A stretch of DNA of 23,820 nucleotides from Verrucomicrobiota bacterium (GTDB lineage: Bacteria; Verrucomicrobiota; Verrucomicrobiia; Opitutales; Intestinicryptomonadaceae): assembly GCA_023450935.1 (NCBI GenBank), contig JAEXGH010000021.1, positions 1-23,820 on the forward strand, written 5' to 3'. The notes under the pieces are model-generated. The model saw only the letters and a list, made by a program, of their open reading frames with translations, had not been told where the DNA came from and ran no database searches. Positions 16,461 through 23,460 of the stretch are shown here, in pieces (position 1 is the stretch's first letter; every line of letters starts with the position of its first letter). The position numbers and the translations under genes are program-made.

Positions 16461-16991
16461 CTATATCTCCAATTCCTTTGCCGCGTTTTCGGCAAGCTGT
16501 TTGCGTTGTTCGTCGGTAAGTATTTCGCCGACCGCCTTGCGGGCGGTTTCCACTACCAACTGCGAAAGCTCTCCGCGAAGCTGCTCTTTCATGAGGGCTT
16601 TGTCGCTTTCAAGTTCTGCGGCGTTGCGCCGGCGTATTTCAGCCGCCGTTGTTTCGGCTTCCGAAACCGCGCGCTCAAGCGCTGCTTTGGCGTCGTTGCG
16701 GGCGTCCTTGAGTATTTTCGCGCTTTCCTGTATTGCCTGTTGAAGTTTTCTGTCGGCGTCGGCCTGCGCATTTGCAAGGGCTTGCGCCGCGGCTTTGGCG
16801 TCGTCAAGACCCTTCTGGATTTCCTCCCGACGCTTGGACGCCGCCTCCGATACGGGGCGGAAAACAAAGTAATACAACGCAGCGGCGACAATACCGAACG
16901 ACAGAGCCTGACTTACAAGCAAACGCCATTCCACGCCGAATTCGGAGAGGAATCCCAACGGGTCTGACGATGTCGCCAATATTGTGTGCAT
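16461..16991 (-). CDS. atpF: ATP synthase b subunit (Fo)
   Basis: This 176-residue membrane-anchored peripheral stalk subunit has a single transmembrane helix at about residues 24-45 (LLVSQALSFGIVAAALYYFVF). A long, charged, alanine-rich helix follows to the end and would dimerise and reach up to delta. The short N-terminal tail before the helix is about 22 residues. The stop codon TAG is followed after one codon by the GTG of atpH in the same reading frame, so a readthrough product would be a b-delta fusion. Only one b-type gene is present in the operon; there is no b-prime. Length is normal. Confidence 0.94.
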   Translation of the reverse strand: MHTILATSSDPLGFLSEFGVEWRLLVSQALSFGIVAAALYYFVFRPVSEAASKRREEIQKGLDDAKAAAQALANAQADADRKLQQAIQESAKILKDARNDAKAALERAVSEAETTAAEIRRRNAAELESDKALMKEQLRGELSQLVVETARKAVGEILTDEQRKQLAENAAKELEI

Positions 16992-17004
16992 GGCCGGCTA
17001 TCTC

Positions 17005-17226
17005 TTACAGGAACAAAGCGTAGAAGGCAACGGCTTCGGAAAGCGCCATACCCAAAATGGCCAAAACCATAACCTTGCCCGATGCTCCGGGGTTTCTTCC
17101 CACTGCCTCCACTGCCTTTGCGCCCACAAAGCTTACGCCCAACGCCGCTCCGAGGCAGCCCAACGCGCCCTGAATTGAGCCCGTTATGTTAAGTTGTGTT
17201 ACGGTATCCGCGATTATATCTATCAT
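17005..17226 (-). CDS. atpE: ATP synthase c subunit (Fo rotor ring)
   Basis: This 73-residue hairpin of two transmembrane helices forms the proton-driven rotor ring. The loop carries R44-N45-P46, the conserved polar loop that contacts gamma and epsilon. The ion-carrying carboxylate is E64 in ALSEAVAFYALF on helix 2. It is not followed by the Ser/Thr seen in sodium-binding rings and helix 1 lacks the matching glutamine, so proton use is inferred. In helix 1 the glycine-rich stripe reads GxxxGxSxxG, with serine where many c subunits have glycine. It lies between atpB and atpF as usual. Confidence 0.96.
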   Translation of the reverse strand: MIDIIADTVTQLNITGSIQGALGCLGAALGVSFVGAKAVEAVGRNPGASGKVMVLAILGMALSEAVAFYALFL

Positions 17227-17263
17227 ATTTTTTCCCTTAGTTGTTTATTGTTTTTATATAAAA

Positions 17264-18139
17264 TCACTCCTCTTCGTGGTTCGTCAAAAGCCCTATGTAA
17301 ACCGCCGTAAGCAGCGTGAACAAAAACGCCTGAATCAAACCTATCAGCATTTCCAAAAGATAGAACGGCAGCGGAATCACCCACGAAAATATGCGCGGCA
17401 ATTTCTGCGCGAGCTCGTGCATGTGTTCGAGCAGAACCTCCCCCCCGAAGTTGTTTCCGAAAAGTCGGAAGGAAAGCGAAAGAAGGCGCATAACTATTGA
17501 GACTATGTCTATGCATCCGACCGCAAAAAAGACGAAAAACAACGCTAGATAAATAGGCAACGCCACTTCCGCGCGGTTAGCCTTGTTGCCGAAGGTATCC
17601 TGCAAAAAGGCCTTCGTCCCCGCGTATTTAAATACGAAGTAAATCCAAGCGCAGAACGAGATTATCGCAAGCGCAAGCGTGGTGTTCAAGTCGGTATTGG
17701 CGGGACGCAGAAAGGGGACGAAATGCGGCTGGCCGCCCGCCGTTTTGACTTCGCCAACTGAGCCGACTCCGGGGAGAAGTCCGCTCCAGTTCATTATAAG
17801 TATATAAAAAAAGATTCCCAGCAGCAGCGGAAACGCGCCCTTGAAAGCGCGCGCGCCCATGATTGGCTCAAGCGTGTTTTTGAGCGCGTCGATTGCCGTT
17901 TCTATGGCCATTTGCCCCCTGTCGGGAACCGCCTTTGCGCCTCCGCGTATCAGAAGCCTGAAAAGGACAATTATAACCGCCGTGAAAATCCAAGCCGTGA
18001 GCATTGAATTTGTTACGGGAAGGCCGCACAATTCAAAAAGGTGTTCGGCCTTGCGTTCCGAGGCCTCCAGCGAAACAGCCGTTGCGGCGAGGCACACGGC
18101 GGAAAACGAAAGCTTTTTTAAAATGTCAACAATCCCCAT
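17264..18139 (-). CDS. atpB: ATP synthase a subunit (Fo)
   Basis: This 291-residue integral membrane subunit forms the proton half-channels against the c ring. The essential arginine is R225 in LSFRLFGNNFGGE, and the last helix LIGLIQAFLFTLLTAVYIGL is also conserved. About five to six hydrophobic segments follow an N-terminal stretch (residues about 10-27) that looks like a signal or leader helix before a periplasmic segment. It is the first gene of the operon: no atpI or atpZ precedes it. AGAAG lies before the ATG. A 178-base region separates it from the divergent mnmG and carries the presumed operon promoter. Confidence 0.97.
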   Translation of the reverse strand: MGIVDILKKLSFSAVCLAATAVSLEASERKAEHLFELCGLPVTNSMLTAWIFTAVIIVLFRLLIRGGAKAVPDRGQMAIETAIDALKNTLEPIMGARAFKGAFPLLLGIFFYILIMNWSGLLPGVGSVGEVKTAGGQPHFVPFLRPANTDLNTTLALAIISFCAWIYFVFKYAGTKAFLQDTFGNKANRAEVALPIYLALFFVFFAVGCIDIVSIVMRLLSLSFRLFGNNFGGEVLLEHMHELAQKLPRIFSWVIPLPFYLLEMLIGLIQAFLFTLLTAVYIGLLTNHEEE

Positions 18140-18161
18140 TTCGCTTCTAAATTCACGGTAG

Positions 18162-18189
18162 AGTGTCTCGATTTTAACGCGGTTGTCAA
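18162..18189 (-). promoter_or_regulatory. Candidate promoter of the atp operon
   Basis: On the minus strand a perfect -35 TTGACA (18184-18189) is followed after 16 bases by GACACT (18162-18167), a weak -10. Transcription would start about 15 bases before the atpB ATG. The rest of this divergent region (18140-18317) must also hold the mnmG promoter, which I could not identify. Confidence 0.45.
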
Positions 18190-18317
18190 GGGTTTATCGG
18201 TTTTAAAAATGTCCAAAAATGTAGTTTTTTGAATTTGCGGCGTTTTTTGACGTTTTGAAGGGGGCAGTCGGCTCGTTTTTTCTTGAAAGCGGGCGCAAAA
18301 AGTCAATCATCTTGTAA

Positions 18318-20309
18318 ATGCTCGAATTGGAGAAAGTTTACGATGTTGTTGTTTGCGGCGCGGGGCATGCAGGTTGCGAGGCCGCGCTTGCCGCGGCGCG
18401 AATGGGCGCGCAGGTTCTTCTACTTACGGGAAATGCGGACACTATTGCCCAGATGAGCTGTAATCCGGCCATAGGCGGGTTGGCAAAGGGGCACATAGTC
18501 CGCGAAATAGACGCGCTCGGCGGTGAGATGGGCGTGAATGCCGACGCAACGGGAATCCAGTTCAGGGTATTGAATATGTCGAAAGGACCGGCGGTGCAGT
18601 CGCCGCGCGCGCAGTGCGACAAAAAGGCGTATCAATTCCGAATGAAGTCCGTGTTGGAGAAAACCCCGAATTTGACGCTTTTTCAGGCGGAGGTTGTGGA
18701 ACTTCTGGCGGAGGACAGAAAAGTCGCGGGAGTTTCAACAAATTTGGGCGTTGCCTTCAAGGCAAAAACGGTTGTTTTGACCACGGGAACGTTCCTGAAG
18801 GGGCTTATGCATGTGGGAAGCTCCAAGACGGTCGGCGGCAGAATGGGAGATTTCGCCTCTGAGAGGTTGTCGGAGAGCCTTGCAAAAAGCGGCATCAAGC
18901 TGGAACGGCTGAAGACGGGAACGCCCGCGCGCATTTTGGGCTCTTCCATAGACTTTTCCAAATGCCAAATTCAATACGGCGACAAAACCCCCTGCCTTTT
19001 CGGCTTCTACGACACGCGCTTCGGCGACGCCCTCCCCCGCCCCGAGTCTGCCGCAGATGCGCCCGCTTTCTCCGACGCGGAACTTGGGGAAATCTACCCC
19101 GACCTGCCCGAGTCGGAAGCGCGCAGGCGCAAGGTTTTGGACGCGCGCCGCGCAAATTTGGAGAAAATGTTCCACGTGGAACAATCTTTGGCTTTCGGCT
19201 CTTTCGAGGGGTTCGGGCGCGCCCAAATGTGCTGCTACGAGACCGCCACGGGAGAAAAAACAAAGGAGATTGTCCTTAAAAACCTTTCGCGCTCGGCGAT
19301 GTATGGCGGCGAGATAAAGGGAATAGGTCCGCGCTACTGCCCAAGCATTGAGGACAAAATGGTCAGGTTTGCCTCGCACGAAACCCACAGGCTCTTTCTC
19401 GAGCCGGAGGGGCGCAACACCGACGAATGGTATATCAACGGGCTTTCCACATCGATGCCGCTCGATGTCCAGCTTGATATAATCCGCTCCGTGGCGGGAC
19501 TTGAAAACGCCGAGGTTGTGCGCCCCGCGTATGCGGTAGAATACGACTTCGCCCCGCCGACACAGCTGAGGGCTTCGCTTGAGTCGAAAATAATGGACGG
19601 GCTTTTCTGCGCGGGGCAGATTAACGGCACGAGCGGCTACGAGGAGGCAGCCGGCCAGGGTCTGATTGCGGGGGCGAACGCAGCGGCAAAGGTTTTCGGC
19701 AAAGCCCCGATAATCCTCAAACGCCACGAAAGCTACATAGGCGTTTTGATTGACGACCTCGTTACCAAAGGCACGAAAGAGCCGTATAGAATGTTTACAA
19801 GCCGCGCCGAATACAGACTGCTGCTAAACCATACGAGCGCGGAGCTGCGCCTGTTCGACGCCGCGCGCTCTCTGGGGCTGCTTGGGCAATCGCGCGGTAG
19901 TGCCGTGGAGCGGAAGATTGCCGTAATAAACGAATATGTGGAGCGTTTCGAGGCTTCGGGGCAGTCGCTCGCGCTTCGCCGCGACGGTATTCAGGCGGTT
20001 CGCGCCCTGCCCGTCGATTTTCTTTCCCTGCCGGACGAGGTTCGCGCGGAGATTCTCTACCGCGTCGTCTACAAGGGGTATCTCGACCGCGATTTGAAAC
20101 AGATTCAAAAGGCGCGCGCGTATGAGAACATTTCAATTCCCGACGGGTTCGACTATTCGGGCGTGAAGGGGCTGAGAACGGAGGCATCGCAGAAGCTGGA
20201 GGCGTTTGCGCCGATGACGGTCGGGCAGGCGTCGCGCATTTCCGGGGTTTCGCCCGCCGACATCAGCGTGCTGATTGTCCACCTAAAGGCGTTTTGGCAG
20301 TCGGAGTAG
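18318..20309 (+). CDS. mnmG: tRNA uridine 5-carboxymethylaminomethyl modification enzyme MnmG (GidA)
   Basis: This FAD protein works with MnmE to install the cmnm5 group on U34 of certain tRNAs. It has 663 residues against about 630 usually. The FAD motif GAGHAG is at residues 14-19, SCNPAIGGLAKGHIVREIDALGG at 47-69, and SPRAQCDK near 95-102. Further on are IKGIGPRYCPSIEDK, GQINGTSGYEEAAGQG and EPYRMFTSRAEYRLLL. The C-terminal helical domain ends with the conserved GQASRISGVSPADI. The extra length is an insertion at roughly residues 225-305, rich in Ala, Glu and Arg, between IDFSKC and the ETATGEKT segment. This insertion contains MFHVEQ, encoded by a perfect parS-like palindrome. rsmG is not next to it. 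There is no clear Shine-Dalgarno sequence, but the FAD motif fixes the start. Confidence 0.96.
   Translation: MLELEKVYDVVVCGAGHAGCEAALAAARMGAQVLLLTGNADTIAQMSCNPAIGGLAKGHIVREIDALGGEMGVNADATGIQFRVLNMSKGPAVQSPRAQCDKKAYQFRMKSVLEKTPNLTLFQAEVVELLAEDRKVAGVSTNLGVAFKAKTVVLTTGTFLKGLMHVGSSKTVGGRMGDFASERLSESLAKSGIKLERLKTGTPARILGSSIDFSKCQIQYGDKTPCLFGFYDTRFGDALPRPESAADAPAFSDAELGEIYPDLPESEARRRKVLDARRANLEKMFHVEQSLAFGSFEGFGRAQMCCYETATGEKTKEIVLKNLSRSAMYGGEIKGIGPRYCPSIEDKMVRFASHETHRLFLEPEGRNTDEWYINGLSTSMPLDVQLDIIRSVAGLENAEVVRPAYAVEYDFAPPTQLRASLESKIMDGLFCAGQINGTSGYEEAAGQGLIAGANAAAKVFGKAPIILKRHESYIGVLIDDLVTKGTKEPYRMFTSRAEYRLLLNHTSAELRLFDAARSLGLLGQSRGSAVERKIAVINEYVERFEASGQSLALRRDGIQAVRALPVDFLSLPDEVRAEILYRVVYKGYLDRDLKQIQKARAYENISIPDGFDYSGVKGLRTEASQKLEAFAPMTVGQASRISGVSPADISVLIVHLKAFWQSE
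19168..19183. promoter_or_regulatory. parS-like ParB-binding site inside mnmG
   Basis: This is a perfect 16-bp palindrome, TGTTCCACGTGGAACA, matching the chromosomal parS consensus TGTTNCACGTGNAACA. Codons here read Met-Phe-His-Val-Glu-Gln (residues 284-289) within the MnmG insertion. It is identical to the two intergenic copies at 22541 and 22601. Confidence 0.75.
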
Positions 20310-20325
20310 CTTTTGTGTAGAGCGC

Positions 20326-20356
20326 AAAAAGGCTATCGGTTGCGATAGCCTTTTTT
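20326..20356. terminator. Bidirectional terminator between mnmG and the beta-helix gene
   Basis: An 8-bp stem, GGCTATCG / CGATAGCC, with a GTTG loop is flanked by five A on the left and six T on the right. It works as an intrinsic terminator for mnmG (plus) and, read in reverse with its five T, for the convergent gene ending at 20376. Confidence 0.88.
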
Positions 20357-20375
20357 GTCGATATGTTTTTCGGCG

Positions 20376-22298
20376 TTATTTTAGCCCGAACTCGGCAAGT
20401 TTTTTGCGCATTGCGCCTTTGACTCCCGCCGACTTTGTGGAGAAAAACTCGAAGCCGATTTTTTCGCAAAGCTCGATATTTTGCGGCTCGCCGTCTTCAA
20501 TCTGAGGGTCGGCGTTGAAAGAATGCAGGTCGAAGCCCGTCGCCTTTTGCCATTTTGCGAATCCGCCTTTTTCGAATTTCGCAGTGCCCTTCCCGAATCC
20601 GAAGGCCCAGTCGAAAAGCGAGTCTTTGGGTTGTCCGTGCTCGAAGTATATGTTGTCGTCGAATTTTTTTATCGGCAGGTCTTTGTTCCATGCGATTGCT
20701 ATTCTGAGGAATCCGTCGGTCCAGTCGAAAATGTTGCGTTCTATGACGGCGTCTCTGTGGAGGTCTTGCCTGTAGTTGCCTTTGTTTGTCCAGTAGAGGG
20801 TTATCGGGCGTTTGGCCGAGGCAATTACGTTGTTTGCAACGCGAACCGCCCGCACTTTGTTAAGACTCATGCCCGACTGCGCGCCGATTATCGTGTTGTT
20901 CTTTACCGTATAGTGGCTCGAGGATTCGTCGCAGTAAATGCCGTTGCCGCCGTAGCTGCGGCTCGATACGTCTTCAACTCTGTTGCCCTCTACGAGCGTG
21001 CCTTCCTGCATGCCGAGCAAATATATTCCCGCCAAATCGCTCAGTTTGCCCTGCCCTATTTTAGTTATTTTGTTGCGGAGGATTTTGTTGTTTTTTGCGT
21101 ATGAAATTTCGATGGGGTTCCAGCTCCAGCCGCACGAAATTCCGCTGTAATAGCCGTCGGAAATTGTGTTGTCGGCCACAATATTGTCGGCGCAGTCGAG
21201 AATAAGAACGCCAACTGCCGAGAGAAATTCGCGCCCGTATTTGTATATTATATTGTTTCTTACTTCCACTCCGCGGACGAGCTTTTCGTATGTGCGACTG
21301 TCGCTGCGCCTCCATTCGCCCAAGCGAACCGCGCCGCCGCCGATGTCGCTGAAAATGCAGTTTTGTATTTTCCCTCCTTTGAATGTGTGTTCTATTGCAA
21401 TGGCGTAGCCGTTGGTTTTTTCGAACGTGCAACCGAGAACGGATATGTCAGATGCGTTTGAAATTTCGATTGCAGCCGGAAGCGCGCACGACGCCTGACC
21501 GCATGTGTGCGCATAGCTGGTGTATGCCGCACAGTTGGCGAATTTTACATTTTCGAATGTTATATTTGCCGCGCCGTCGATTTCGATTAGCCTGTCGAGA
21601 ACGGCTATGCTTGCCGATGAATTTTCGGGCATTTCGCCCCCGCGCGGGTGGTAGTAAAGCGTTTTCTGTGTCTTGTCAAAGTAAAATTGCCCTACGGATA
21701 GAAAGCTTTTGGAGTTCGCGAATCTAAAATGAACCCACTCGGGTTTTTGGTAGGCAAGCCGTAGGTTTCCGTTTTTGAGTCGAATGTCCGATGTGCCGTC
21801 TGCGTTATGTTTTATTGAGCTGATATAATAGCGTTTGAATTCCCAAAATGCCACGAACTCCATGAAGGCGTCGGGGAGTTCCGCATCTGTGTAGACGGGA
21901 ATATCGGCGGTGTTAAGGCGCAGAATTTCGTCGTCCTTTTTGGGCGGAAGTTTTTCAACGGTTATTTCGCGCGTTGTGGCGATTTTTGCACGCTGCCCGT
22001 TGACAACGAGGTATTCCACGAAGGGCGCGTCTACTTTTGCCTTCCAAAGCGCGCCGTCCTTTTGCCAGTTCCGTATTTTCATCTCTCCCGAAATAACGGC
22101 AGTGCCGTCGCCGACAACGGAAAGTCCGCTGTGTTTTTGCGTAAGCTTTACGGGCGCGGTGAGGGAGTGAAGCCCCGTGAGCGTAAGGGTTTTGTCGGGC
22201 GAAGACGCTGCGGCGTCGAAGAGTTTTTGTAGGTCTGCGGCGTTGAGTGCCGGCAGCAAAAAAATCCCGAGTGCAACTGTTGCGATAAATCGTTTCAT
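20376..22298 (-). CDS. Secreted right-handed parallel beta-helix protein
   Basis: This 640-residue protein begins with a clear Sec signal peptide: Lys-Arg, a hydrophobic core, then likely cleavage after ALNA near residue 20. A mixed N-terminal domain follows with a VVNGQRAKIATTR segment. From about residue 250 to 560 there are repeated beta-helix coils marked by NN/GN turns: VEVRNNIIYK, IVADNTISDG, NNKILRNKITKIG, GTLVEGNRVEDV, YTVKNNTIIG, VRVANNVIASA and VIERNIF. This fold is shared by polysaccharide lyases, GH28, GH110 and related glycosidases. The arrangement resembles glycosidase-like members of the family, but I cannot name a catalytic triad, so substrate and activity stay open. It is probably exported to act on polysaccharides. 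AGGAG precedes the ATG. It is monocistronic, with its own promoter and terminator. Confidence 0.88.
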   Translation of the reverse strand: MKRFIATVALGIFLLPALNAADLQKLFDAAASSPDKTLTLTGLHSLTAPVKLTQKHSGLSVVGDGTAVISGEMKIRNWQKDGALWKAKVDAPFVEYLVVNGQRAKIATTREITVEKLPPKKDDEILRLNTADIPVYTDAELPDAFMEFVAFWEFKRYYISSIKHNADGTSDIRLKNGNLRLAYQKPEWVHFRFANSKSFLSVGQFYFDKTQKTLYYHPRGGEMPENSSASIAVLDRLIEIDGAANITFENVKFANCAAYTSYAHTCGQASCALPAAIEISNASDISVLGCTFEKTNGYAIAIEHTFKGGKIQNCIFSDIGGGAVRLGEWRRSDSRTYEKLVRGVEVRNNIIYKYGREFLSAVGVLILDCADNIVADNTISDGYYSGISCGWSWNPIEISYAKNNKILRNKITKIGQGKLSDLAGIYLLGMQEGTLVEGNRVEDVSSRSYGGNGIYCDESSSHYTVKNNTIIGAQSGMSLNKVRAVRVANNVIASAKRPITLYWTNKGNYRQDLHRDAVIERNIFDWTDGFLRIAIAWNKDLPIKKFDDNIYFEHGQPKDSLFDWAFGFGKGTAKFEKGGFAKWQKATGFDLHSFNADPQIEDGEPQNIELCEKIGFEFFSTKSAGVKGAMRKKLAEFGLK

Positions 22299-22348
22299 AT
22301 TTCTCCTGTTTAGTTTTGAATTTGTCCGAATGCCAAATGGCAGGCGAG

Positions 22349-22378
22349 AATCTAAAAGGACGGGGCAGGGGCGGTCAA
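22349..22378 (-). promoter_or_regulatory. Sigma70-type promoter of the beta-helix gene
   Basis: On the minus strand -35 TTGACC (22373-22378) and -10 TAGATT (22349-22354) are 18 bases apart. They give a start about 40 bases upstream of the ATG at 22298. Confidence 0.55.
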
Positions 22379-22540
22379 GTTTTTTGTTGGCGGCTCAAAA
22401 AATCGAGCTTCAAAAATGCCCCAAAATGGCGTTTTCTTGGTGGGGTGAATGGGGAATGTCGCAAAAGAGGGCAAAACGCCTAAAAACGGCAAAATTTTGT
22501 GTTTTAGGCGGTGGGGCGATTTTTTGGGGTTTCGCGCTAT

Positions 22541-22556
22541 TGTTCCACGTGGAACA
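22541..22556. promoter_or_regulatory. parS-like ParB-binding site
   Basis: This is a perfect TGTTCCACGTGGAACA palindrome. With AT on each side the symmetry extends to 20 bp (22539-22558). It lies outside any gene and matches the parS consensus used by ParB/Spo0J for chromosome segregation. Confidence 0.82.
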
Positions 22557-22600
22557 ATACAGTTCCCGAGTTTGCGATATTCTCTATATTAAAGAGTGAA

Positions 22601-22616
22601 TGTTCCACGTGGAACA
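22601..22616. promoter_or_regulatory. parS-like ParB-binding site
   Basis: A second intergenic copy of TGTTCCACGTGGAACA lies exactly 60 bases from the first. The two sites are separated by 44 bases. Clustering of identical 16-bp palindromes supports a real binding function. Confidence 0.82.
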
Positions 22617-22677
22617 GTTGGATATGGCTGTTCGCGTTGGGAAAATAGGGGGGCAGGAGCGGAGGGGGTAGGGGTGA

Positions 22678-23436
22678 TTATATTTTCTTTGCTATGGCGA
22701 ACGCGTAGATGTTTTTAAAACCGGCGCGTTTTAAAACGCGCGCACACTCGTTGACTGTTGCCGCTGTTGTCATAACGTCGTCGAAAATTACAATGCGTTT
22801 TGACTTGTCGAGCTTCGCAGTCTCGGCTGTCGGCATAAATGCGCCCTTTATATTTTCTGCGCGCTCCTCCCTCGAAAGCTGGGTTTGCGTTGATGTCGGC
22901 CTTGTTCTTTTTAGCGGGTACGCCAGCTTGGCGTTAAGCTCGGGCGCAGCTTTTACTATGGCGGCGGCGACGGCTTCCGCCTGATTGTATCCGCGCGAGA
23001 CTTTTCTGCGCCAATGAAGCGGCACGGGCACAATGTATGCTTCGCGTAGAAAGCACTTTGTCTCGGGGTGGAGCAGGGCGATTTTCGCCAAGTCGCCCGC
23101 GACATGGAGCGCTTTTGCGTATTTAAGCGCGTGGATTAAGTCTTTTACTTTGCCGCCGAAAACTACAGGGCAAAGGGCTTCCTTGTAGGCTATGCGCATG
23201 TCGTCGCATTTGTGGCAGCCGCGTATATTGGGCATGTCTGACGCCCCTAGTAGTTCGCCGCAAATAAGACATCTGCCTCCCGTGCAGTAGAAAATATCGG
23301 TCGAGCATTGCGGGCAGACAAATTTGAACCGTCCTTTAGCGTTCACTTCTCCGCACCCAATGCAAATTCTTGGGAAGAAGAAGTCGGCGGCTGCCCTTAA
23401 TTTCTGTCGTATGCTCGGTTTCATTTTAATTACCAT
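22678..23436 (-). CDS. ComF family phosphoribosyltransferase-like protein
   Basis: This protein of about 252 residues belongs to the ComF/GntX family, associated with DNA uptake and processing in competent bacteria but also widespread in non-competent ones. Four N-terminal cysteine pairs form a zinc-ribbon region: C25/C28, C41/C44, C56/C59 and C74/C77. The PRTase-like domain includes VPVPLHWRRKVSRGYNQAE and the PRPP-loop motif IVIFDDVMTTAAT at about 215-227. The frame is open to a TTG at 23460. The ATG at 23436 is used here, and the ATG at 23424 is equally possible because family members usually start shortly before the first cysteine pair. No other competence gene is in the window. Confidence 0.9.
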   Translation of the reverse strand: MVIKMKPSIRQKLRAAADFFFPRICIGCGEVNAKGRFKFVCPQCSTDIFYCTGGRCLICGELLGASDMPNIRGCHKCDDMRIAYKEALCPVVFGGKVKDLIHALKYAKALHVAGDLAKIALLHPETKCFLREAYIVPVPLHWRRKVSRGYNQAEAVAAAIVKAAPELNAKLAYPLKRTRPTSTQTQLSREERAENIKGAFMPTAETAKLDKSKRIVIFDDVMTTAATVNECARVLKRAGFKNIYAFAIAKKI

Positions 23437-23460
23437 CGCCGTTTTGCGCCTTTTTTTCAA

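Larger units (their letters stand above)
22299..22677. other. Intergenic region holding promoter and two parS-like sites
   Basis: This is a 379-base gene-free stretch between two minus-strand genes. From left to right it holds the beta-helix promoter (22349-22378) and an imperfect inverted repeat (CGCCTAAAA at 22477-22485, TTTTAGGCG at 22502-22510, 16-base loop with AAAATTTT inside). The two parS-like palindromes at 22541 and 22601 follow. I see no coding pattern on either strand and no consensus DnaA boxes. Confidence 0.7.

Noticed and set aside
11725..18139. Sodium-dependent ATP synthase
   Set aside because: The c subunit lacks the helix 1 glutamine and the Ser/Thr after the ion-binding glutamate, so proton use is the simpler reading.
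18140..18317. Replication origin with DnaA boxes between atpB and mnmG
   Set aside because: mnmG and parS made this tempting, but I found no TTATCCACA-type boxes here, and dnaA and dnaN are absent.
18735..19727. Minus-strand open frame of 330 codons inside mnmG
   Set aside because: It is antisense to the conserved MnmG sequence, rich in Arg and Cys, with no recognisable domain.
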